DNA of 64,000 nucleotides, taken from NCBI GenBank assembly GCA_029204045.2, contig JAQNDB010000159.1, positions 59,728-123,727 on the forward strand. Direction: 5' to 3'. Positions within the stretch are counted from its first letter, which is position 1; each line of letters begins with the position of its first letter. The DNA comes from Tillandsia leiboldiana. Its lineage: Eukaryota > Streptophyta > Magnoliopsida > Poales > Bromeliaceae. The notes under the pieces are model-generated. The model was not told where the DNA came from and did no database searches. It was given only the letters and a program-made list of their open reading frames with translations. The translations under genes and the position numbers were made by a program. Below, piece after piece: positions 56,417-64,000 of the stretch.

Positions 56417-58837
56417 TGTAGAGTACCGGAGCTTCGGGCAGTGTGCCGACCCCACGTGGCAGCCTGGTATTGTGGAAATACCATCAGCAGTTTCTGTTTG
56501 TATTTACAGAGAGGTTCGGGTGGTCCCGTAGCGACGCGGAAGTCTTTTTGAAGAAAGTGAGTTGGCGTCGACTTGAAAGCTTGCGGGTCGAGCTTTGGTT
56601 TCTTGGATGGTTTTGATGTGAGTTGAACTCTTGGGACATGTGTATTATGTGTTTACAGAGGTGTTCGGTTGGTTTCGGGGTGATGCGGAGGATCCGAGGC
56701 GAGAAAGTGTGTTGGCGGGGCAAATTTTGGAGTTTTCGGGCTGTTGCTGGGAGTTTTGGGAGGCTGGTTCCGGAACCAGGTGTTTGGTTCCGGAACCAGG
56801 GGCTGTGTACCGGTACCAAGTGGGTGGTACCGGTACACAGACACAGGGGGAGCCCCGATTAAGCCCGGACTTGCACAGTAAACCTCGGTATGGGCTTCTT
56901 CTGTTCCAACTACTCCCGCGTTGATTTTTATACCCCTCAACACAGCTCCCTCACCCTTATCTCATCCCTTATCCATCCTCCACCATTCCTTGCTGCCTGA
57001 GAAGAAGGAGAGGAAGAAGAAGGTGAAGAAGCTTGGTTTCCATTTCTGCTGCTTGTGGGAGTTGACCGAGTCAACGTGCGCGCGCGAGGAGCAATTTGAG
57101 GTAATTGATTGTTGGAAACTATGGATTTGGATTCATTGGTTCTTCTCTTGGGTTTTATTGATGGATTTTAATGGTGAATTGAGCTAATTTTCCATTCTTG
57201 CTCCTTGGTACTCTCGGATTGCATGCTTGCAGCAGGTTGAGTACTGTGCAAATCCGCAACTCTTCGCACGCTTAATTCGTGGACTGTAGTGATCGGTTTG
57301 AGCTGGGATTTTTATGGTGGCCTAGCTGGGTGCTGTGGAGGTTGCGTGGAGCTCCGTGGATTTTTCCGAGACGCGCGACGGCGCGCGCGCGCGCGAGGGG
57401 CGCAGTTCAGTTTTTCTTCAGTTTTCGCCCGTTTCTTCACCGATTTCAGCGCGGCCTTCGGGAAGCATTTGAGGTGGGTTGGTTTTTCTTCTAAAAATCG
57501 TGGAATGCCCTCTAATGCTTCAGAACGCACTTTGATCATGTCAAAACTGTATATTTTAGCTGTTAAATGATCTGATAGTTGCCTAGAAAATTATGGAAAT
57601 ATTATCTGAACCCCAAAGCATTTTTAGTAGACTCTTGGCACTATATGACACTAGACGGTATACTTGGTTGGCCTCTTTTAAGCTCCCGAACCGTTTTAAA
57701 AATCCGAAAGCTTGTTTTATTGGAAAACCGACTTTTAAAAATGGTTTTAAAATGTCCGAGGGTTCTAGTGATGCTGCATGGGTTCGGGGAGCGTGTTCTC
57801 TCGTGCCGGGGGGCCGAGGAGAATTTGGTTGTTTATTAAAGCCTTTCTGTGGCTTTTTTTGAGTTTTACTAGTGTCGTTGGGGGTTCCATGAGAGCACTT
57901 CAGAGTGAGTCGTGGAGTTTACTCCGACCTTGACATGAGAGTGAGTTGTCTGTTCACTGTGTTCCGATCTTTTTGATCGCGGATTGTAGCCTGCTGAGCC
58001 TGGCATGTTTGCCAGTATTGAGATACTTGAGATACTTGAGTTCGGTGGGGTCGCTCCCCTCGAGCTACGCCCCGGGTGCGATGATGTTACCGAGCCTGAC
58101 GAGGCTGCGATGTGTTACTGATAGTCCTTGAGGGACACCCTACGTAAGTCCGTTCCTCCGGGATGTGCGGCAGTAGATGAGCGCAGGCTTTACTTTATCT
58201 TGACTGGTCCAAAGTGGACAGTCATTGAGATTTGGGTGAGACGTGTGAGTGAGTTACATTGCAGGTTCATAGATGAGTACTTTTCCTTTGAGCATATGTA
58301 GAGGCATATAGAGGTAGATTTCTTGCTTCCATATCTATCTATCTATCTATCTATTTGTTTACCCTTTTGTGCCTCCGGTGGACTTAGTGGGCATACCGTG
58401 TGCTTTGAGGACGGTACCCACTGGGAACTACCTTTGCAGTAGTTCTCACACCCGCTGCGGTGCAGGTTTTCCTGAGGCAGCTGCTCCGACTCCTTCCCGT
58501 GCGGGGTCTTCAGATCGAGGTAAGGGCGTGGCCGACTAGTCGCTTACCCGAGTCAGTTTAGTGGAGAGGTAGCAGTACCCTTTTGAGTTTCCACTTTTGT
58601 AGAGTGAGATTTTGAGAGATGTTTTTTTGTACCTTGAGGACAGCTTGTATCTTGGATTTTATTTACTCTAGTACAGTTGTTCTGTTTCCTTTCTATAGCA
58701 TGTTCTTACTTCTGCTCTGATATCTGTCGGCTATAGATTTATTTGCAGGGTAGACGCTTCGTCTGTACGGCAGTTTCCGTACAGATGGCGGATCTGTTAG
58801 CGAGCCCGGGTCGCAGTTTCGACCCCGGGGCGTGACA
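56417..58837 (+). repeat. Gypsy G2 5' LTR
   Basis: 2421 bp, TG...CA. Contains GGTTCCGGAACC twice (56766, 56786) and GTACCGGTAC twice (56807, 56827), a TATA-like TTTTTATACC (56925), the inverted W-boxes (57061-57075), a putative intron (57101-57232), a donor-like GAG|GTGGGT (about 57475), a TCTA microsatellite (about 58332-58353), the paired-hairpin module (about 58388-58445) and terminal hairpins (58761-58837). Confidence 0.92.
58425..58445 (+). other. Conserved LTR hairpin (G2 copy)
   Basis: GAACTAC-ctttgca-GTAGTTC, following the outer stem GTGGGcat-ACCGT...ACGGTaCCCAC at about 58388-58421. Reference form for the covarying hairpins in A, B, C and D. Confidence 0.55.
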
Positions 58838-58845
58838 GATTAGAG

Positions 58846-58858
58846 TGGTATCAGAGCC
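58846..58858 (+). other. Primer-binding site of gypsy G2
   Basis: TGGTATCAGAGCC, 8 bases after the LTR end, complementary to initiator methionine tRNA. The leader to 59131 ends with an acceptor-like ggttttaattgcag, 7 bases before the gag ATG. Confidence 0.88.
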
Positions 58859-59131
58859 TAGGTTTATAGGTCATTGAGGACTTAGAGACCCTAGGCTTTT
58901 AGCTGGACAGTAGGTTGACTATCGAGAGAGACGTGATTTCTGCGAGAGTCCTGATTGAGTTGTAACTCCCCCAGAGGATTGGGGTGAGTAATTTTGCATG
59001 TTTATTCTCTAAAGGGGACATGTCGGCTGCAGACGACATTACGCTTTAGAATGGGTAATATGTATAGACTCTCGTTTGATTGGGTTGAGTGATTCTTGGT
59101 CCTGATGTTTGGTTTTAATTGCAGGATTGCG

Positions 59132-60189
59132 ATGCCTCCCAGACGTCGAGCTACGACGAGGGCTCACCCAGCCGCAGACGAGGAGCCTGAGCGGCAGGAG
59201 GCTCCACCTGTTGATCAGGGAGAGGTTCAGGCGCTGCGGGCCCAAGTGGCCCATTTGTCGGAGGCGTTGCAACGCCAAGATGAGGCGTCCAAACGCCAGG
59301 AGGAGACAGCCAGGCGCCAGGAGGAGACAGTTAGGCGCCAGGAGGAGGCAGCCAAGGCCCAGCAAGAGAATGTGGAACGGTTGGTGAGGTTACTCGAGCA
59401 GAGGGCACCTCCAGCGACGCCCCCAGTAGCTACCTCGGCGACCTCGTCACAGATTGCTCCTTTGACGGAGGCAGAGCAGAGAGAGCTCACGGATCGACTG
59501 TCGTATATTAGCCAGTTCCATCCCCCGCGGTTCTCTGGTCTGAGCTCGGAGCCGTGGGAAGTCGAGAACTGGATTGCTGCTATGGAAAAATTATTCGAGA
59601 ATCTTTTCATCAAGGAGGAGTATCAAGTGCACCTGGGAACTCACTTTTTGGAGAAAGACGCCGAGACTTGGTGGCGTCGGGTTCGCCCTGTTGGACCGCC
59701 GGGCGTACAGTTGCTGACTTGGCACGAGTTTCGAGCTTTACTGCGTGGGGCTTACTTCCCCGACAGTGCAAAGCTGAAACTCGAAGGAGATCTTCGACGG
59801 CTACAGCAGGGTAGCCGACCCCTACAGGAGTATATACGAGAGTTCCAGCGCTTACTGAACAGTGTTCCATACGTCGCCCCAGATGAGCCGCAGAGGGTTG
59901 ATCTATTTGAGAGGGGATTGCACCAGGATATCTACCATCACGTCCACTCCCATCGGTCACCTACCTTGGACGCAGCTATTGAGCGAGCTCGATGGGTCTC
60001 CCGAGGGACCGTTATTATGACAGAGAGGGGCGAGGCGCCAGGGACCAGCTCCGGGGAGAAGCGCCCCACACCTCAGGATTTTGGGCAGTCAAGCAGACCG
60101 AGGCCCCCGAGACCACCGCAGCCACAGATCCAGCCACGAGGCCGCGGGTCACAGAGGAGGCAGAGGCCAGGGGGTCATCGGCCGCCTAG

Positions 60190-60221
<32 letters not shown>

Positions 60222-61891
60222 GGCGCTCCGATCAGTGTGTGATTTGTGGCGGGCCTCACGCACCTCAGCAGTGCGAGCAGCGACAGGGCAGATGCTATCG
60301 ATGTGGACAGCCGGGACATATAGCTTGGACTTGCCCGAGGGCAGGGTCTTCAGCACCGTCGACTACATCGACTTCTCCCTTGCCCCTGCAGGCAGTGGGA
60401 GCTTCGCCGAGCTTCACCCGGGGTGATCGTGCCACCTCCTCACGACAGTCTGAGGGACGACCTCCGGCGAGCGGGCGAGTGTACGCCGCTCAGGTCGAGG
60501 ATTCCACAGCAGCGGATCAGGTAGTAGCAGGTATTGTTCTTATCTCCTCTACCCGTGCTCGAGCGCTTTTTGATACTGGAGCATCACATTCATTCATCAG
60601 TAGTACATTTGCATCTTCGCATGGGTTTGAGATTGGGCCATTGACTCATGCATTAGAGGTCCAGGTTCCGGGTTGTGTATTGCATGTAGATGAGTGCTGT
60701 TGGTCCTGCCCAGTGCAGTTAGGACCGTGGATTTTACCCATTGACCTGTTGATCTTGCGCCGACTTCAGGATTTTGATGTGGTTTTGGGTATGGATTGGT
60801 TATCCCGGTTCTATGCTACTATTGATTGTAGATTGAGGACTGTGACCCTTCGGGAGCCGGGTCAGGAGGAGTATGTGTATAGGGGATGTCAGAGTGCATT
60901 GTTTGCAGTGACAGTGTCCTCCGCCAGAGCCCGACAGATGTTGAGTAGAGGCTGTGTCGCTTTCCTTGCGACTGTTGTAGAGGCGCCTACGGCGATGCCC
61001 GGACTCGAGGACATCCCTGTTGTCTGCGAGTACCCGGATGTTTTTCCCTCGGAGCTATCATCTATGCCGCCGGATCGAGAGATAGAGTTTGTGATTGATG
61101 TAGTCCCTGGAACTACATCAGTCTCTAAAGCGCCCTACAGGATGGCCCCAGCAGAGTTGAGAGAGCTAAAGGCTCAATTGCAGGATCTTTTGGATCGAGG
61201 GTTCATCAGACCTAGTGTCTCTCCGTGGGGAGCGCCGATTCTTTTTGTGAAAAAGAAGGACGGATCACTTAGATTGTGTGTGGATTATCGAGAGTTGAAT
61301 AAAGTGACCGTTCGGAACAAGTATCCTCTCCCCAGGATTGATGATTTGTTTGATCAGCTTCAGGGAGCTACGGTCTTCTCCAAGATCGACCTTCAGTCCG
61401 GTTACCACCAGCTTAAGGTGAGGGCCGAGGATGTGTCCAAGACAGCTTTCAGGACTCGGTATGGGCATTATGAGTTCACAGTGCTACCTTTTGGATTGAC
61501 TAATGCCCCAGCCGCATTTATGGATCTAATGAACCGAGTGTTTCAGCCCTACTTGGATCGTTTTGTAGTTGTGTTTATTGATGACATTCTGGTTTACTCC
61601 CGAAGTGACGCGGAGCACGAGGAGCACTTGAGGATGGTGCTGCAGCTTCTGAGAGAGAAGAAGTTGTATGCCAAGTTAAAGAAGTGCGCTTTTTGGCTTC
61701 GGGAGGTTTCTTTTCTAGGCCACGTAGTTTCAGCCGCAGGAGTGGCAGTGGACCCGGCGAAGATTGATTCAGTTCGGGATTGGCCTAGACCCACGACGGT
61801 GACAGAGGTGCGCAGCTTTTTGGGCCTTGCAGGGTACTACCGTCGTTTTGTAGAAGGCTTTGCGAAGCTTCTACTCCCCTCACTCGGTTGA
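59132..61891 (+). pseudogene. gag-pol: Gypsy G2 gag-protease-RT (frame lost before RNase H)
   Basis: Polyprotein of a chromovirus. The ATG at 59132 (MPPRRRATTRAHP) is preferred over the upstream in-frame ATG at 59096 because the A relic begins at the same MPPR and both follow an acceptor-like CAG. Domains: coiled N-terminus with 'RRQEET' octad repeats (about residues 50-75), retrotransposon gag core (about 130-270), polyglutamine from a CAG run (about 354-364), zinc knuckle CYRCGQPGHIAWTC (about 388-401), aspartic protease DTGASHSF (about 481), RT with VDYREL (about 717) and active site FIDDIL (about 815). The frame ends at 61891 in 'FAKLLLPSLG' because of an apparent 1-nt loss at about 61870. 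One long open frame otherwise. Confidence 0.93.
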
Positions 61892-63588
61892 CCAGGAAGG
61901 GGATCTGGTTTGTGTGGACAGAGCAGTGTCAGCAGAGCTTCGAGGAGTTGAAGCAAAGGTTGATTTCAGCGCCAGTCCTTTCACTACCAGTCATGGGAGA
62001 GGGATTCGTGATTTACAGTGATGCCTCCCACAGCGGCCTAGGATGTGTGTTGATGCAGCATGGTAGGGTAATTGCTTATGCTTCGCGCCAGCTAAAGGAT
62101 TATGAGAAGAATTACCCTACACATGACTTGGAGTTAGCCGCTGTTGTCTTTGCTTTGAAGCTTTGGCGGCACTATCTTTATGGCGAGCATTGTGAGATCT
62201 TCACCGACCACCAGAGTTTGAAGTATTTGTTCACCCAGAAGGAACTCAACTTGAGGCAACGCCGGTGGCTGGAGCTGCTAAAGGATTATGATCTGAGTAT
62301 TCAGTATCATCCCGGCAAGGCCAATGTGGTCGCAGACGCCTTGAGCAGGCGATCAGGGCAGTCCTTGAGCTTGTTGATTACTCAGCAGATGCCCTTGAGA
62401 GAGCAGTTGAGGCGCTTGGATATCGAGGTAGTGTCCCCTGGGGTCTCTGCAAGACTTATGTCCATGGTCTTGCAGCCCGCTCTGTTGGACAGGATTAGAG
62501 AGAAACAGAGTGAGGACCCCGAGCTTGTGAGGATTAGAGATCAGCTTCAGCAGGATCAGGGTGGGGACTTTTCTGTGGATACACCGGGAGTACTCAGGTA
62601 CAGGGACCGCTTTTGTGTGCCCGTGGACTCTGAGGTTCGAGAGCTGATTTTGAGGGAAGCTCACTATACACCTTACACCCTCCATCCTGGGGGAACTAAG
62701 ATGTATAGGGACTTGAGGGCACAATTTTGGTGGCGCGGCATGAAGAGAGATATTGGAAGGTTTGTGGCTCGTTGTTTAACTTGTCAGCAAGTTAAAGCTG
62801 AGCATCAGGTTCCAGCTGGCAAGTTGCAGAGCCTTCCAATACCTGAATGGAAATGGGACCGTGTCACTATGGATTTTATTGTCGGATTGCCGAGGACTCA
62901 GAGTGGTTCTGATGCCATATGGGTGATTGTTGATCGTTTGACCAAATCAGCCCACTTTCTGCCGATGCAGCTGAGTTGGTCCTTGGAGAGGTTAGCACAG
63001 TTATATATCGACGAGATTGTGAGACTGCACGGGGTGCCAGCATCGATTGTGTCGGACAGGGACCCGAGGTTTACTTCACAGTTTTGGAGGAGTCTGCACA
63101 GAGCCTTGGGGACCCAGCTTCAGTTTAGCACCGCCTTTCACCCACAGACTGATGGACAGTCGGAGAGGACCATCCAGACTCTGGAGGACATGTTGAGAGC
63201 ATGTGTCCTGAGCTTCAGTGGCAGTTGGGATCGACACTTGAGATTAGCCGAGTTTGCGTATAACAATAGCTTCCAGGCGAGCATTCAGATGGCGCCCTAC
63301 GAAGCATTGTATGGTCGGAAGTGTCGATCGCCTCTATTTTGGAGTGACGTGGGCGAAAGGAAGACTTTGGGGCCAGATTTGCTTGTTGAAGCCGAGGAAA
63401 AGGTCAGGATCATTCGGCGACATTTAGAGACCGCTCAGAGCCGTCAGAGGAGTTATGCAGACAGGAGGCGGCGAGACTTGGAGTTTCAGGTGGGAGACCA
63501 TGTTTTTCTGAAAGTCTCGCCATCTCGAGGAGTTCGCCGATTTGGAGTACGCGGAAAGCTTAGTCCGCGGTTTATCGGGCCCATTTGA
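61888..63588 (+). pseudogene. pol: Gypsy G2 RNase H-integrase (separated by frameshift)
   Basis: Continues the polyprotein in another frame. RNase H: 'FVIYSDASHSGLG' and 'EIFTDHQSLKYL' followed by 'ADALSRR'. Integrase zinc-binding H-H-C-C (HYTPYTLHPGG ... CLTCQQVK, about residues 254-306), catalytic triad in 'MDFIVGLP', 'VSDRDPRF' and 'HPQTDGQSERTIQTLEDML'. The frame ends at 63588 (..SPRFIGPI) where a second indel returns the reading to the first frame. Not translated as one protein with its neighbours in this copy. Confidence 0.92.
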
Positions 63589-63919
63589 GGTGCTAGAGCG
63601 CATTGGACCAGTGGCATATCGGGTTGCGCTACCGCCGCGGTTGGCAGGCACCCATGATGTGTTTCATGTATCCACCTTGAGGAAATATGTGTTTGACCCC
63701 TCACATATCCTGGACTTCACATCCTTGGAGCTAGACGAGGACTTGGGCTATCGGGAGCAACCGGTGCGAATTCTTGCTCGAGAGACGAGAGAATTGCGCA
63801 ACCGGATTATACCTTTTGTTAAGGTTTTATGGAGTCATCATGAGGAGAGAGAGGCCACATGGGAGCCTGAGGATGAGCTGAGAGTTTCATATCCCCACTT
63901 ATTTGAGTCGCCCTCTTGA
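63542..63919 (+). pseudogene. pol: Gypsy G2 integrase C-terminus with chromodomain-like tail
   Basis: Third piece of the polyprotein, overlapping the previous frame. It holds the integrase GPY/F-like end ('GPFEVLERIGPVAYRVALP'), 'HDVFHVSTLRKYV', and a chromodomain-type II-like segment 'PVRILARE..ELRNRIIPFVKVLW..H..EEATWEPEDELR..YPHLF', as in Tekay/Del chromoviruses, where it is thought to guide integration to heterochromatin. Stop at 63917-63919. Confidence 0.9.
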
Positions 63920-63958
63920 ATTTGGATTTTTGCGGTTTAGGACGAAACCGTGTTTTTT

Positions 63959-64000
63959 AAAAGGAGAGGAGTGCGTTAGAGTACCGGAGCTTCGGGAGTG
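63959..64000 (+). repeat. Gypsy G2 polypurine tract and start of 3' LTR
   Basis: Purine tract aaaaggagaggag (63959-63971) followed by TGCGTTAGAGTACCGGAGC, the start of the 3' LTR; only 29 bp are in the window. The first bases differ from the 5' LTR by an insertion of about 3 nt. Confidence 0.8.

Larger units (their letters stand above)
56417..64000 (+). mobile_element. Gypsy element G2 (Tekay-like chromovirus, near-intact)
   Basis: 5' LTR 56417-58837, primer site 58846-58858, gag-pol 59132-63919 with two frameshifts, purine tract 63959-63971 and the first bases of the 3' LTR (from about 63972, TGCGTTAGAGTACCGG, slightly different from the 5' start TGTAGAGTACCGG). It is the only gypsy copy here with recognisable protease, RT, RNase H, integrase and chromodomain-like tail, so an element of this type is the likely helper for A, B, C and D. 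Cut by the window end. Confidence 0.92.

Overview
The window is plant repeat DNA with no convincing host gene. It is a stack of LTR retrotransposons inserted into one another. Two lineages occur: Ty3/gypsy elements of Tekay/Del chromovirus type (iMet-tRNA primer site TGGTATCAGAGCC, gag-protease-RT-RNaseH-integrase order, C-terminal chromodomain-like tail) and Ty1/copia elements of SIRE/Maximus (Sirevirus) type (primer site TGGTATCAGAGAGGG, large gag with two zinc knuckles, integrase before RT, extra ORF after pol). This suggests a flowering plant with a large, repeat-rich genome, probably pericentromeric or intergenic heterochromatin. The species cannot be told from the sequence.

Layout, outermost to innermost. 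(0) A gypsy LTR fragment, here B0, at 636-2740. (1) Copia element E starts at 2741 inside B0; its 5' LTR is 2741-3641 + 39095-39481, its gag-pol is 39515-40520 + 46962-51042, an accessory gene lies at about 52009-53302, and its 3' LTR begins at 54023. (2a) Gypsy A, 3642-39089, sits in the 5' LTR of E (TSD tattg). (2b) Copia F, minus strand, 40521-46956, sits in the gag of E (TSD gatgc). (2c) Gypsy G1, from 54517, sits in the 3' LTR of E, and G2 (56417 to the window end) sits in the G1 LTR. (3) Within A are a solo LTR D, 10476-14646 (TSD tggtt), and gypsy B, 16498-35980 (TSD cacag), the latter in the 3' LTR of A. (4) Within B is minus-strand gypsy C, 21288-29058 (TSD cggct). The deepest path is B0 > E > A > B > C. 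LTR pair differences counted by eye fall with nesting depth (E about 1%, A, B and F about 0.6%, C about 0.3%), as the order predicts.

How the parts work together. A, B and C have long (2.8-4.2 kb), nearly identical LTRs around short, badly decayed gag-pol remnants, so they look like non-autonomous (LARD-like) elements copied in trans by a partner such as G2. G2 is almost intact, with two frameshifts in gag-pol. F keeps an open gag, the primer site, a conserved non-coding block and duplicated polypurine tracts, but has no pol; it is a TR-GAG-like partner of an E-type element. Points of most interest are: a gene-like accessory ORF in E with its own LTR-like promoter and a 5'UTR intron; a non-coding block shared by E and F; a large palindrome at the ends of the A LTRs that has taken in an antisense primer-binding site and whose core is flipped between the two LTRs; paired hairpins with compensatory changes in all the gypsy LTRs; a 31/18-bp minisatellite in D; G-box/ABRE clusters in the B-type U3; and clusters of CCGG-centred palindromes just upstream of the TATA boxes in both superfamilies.
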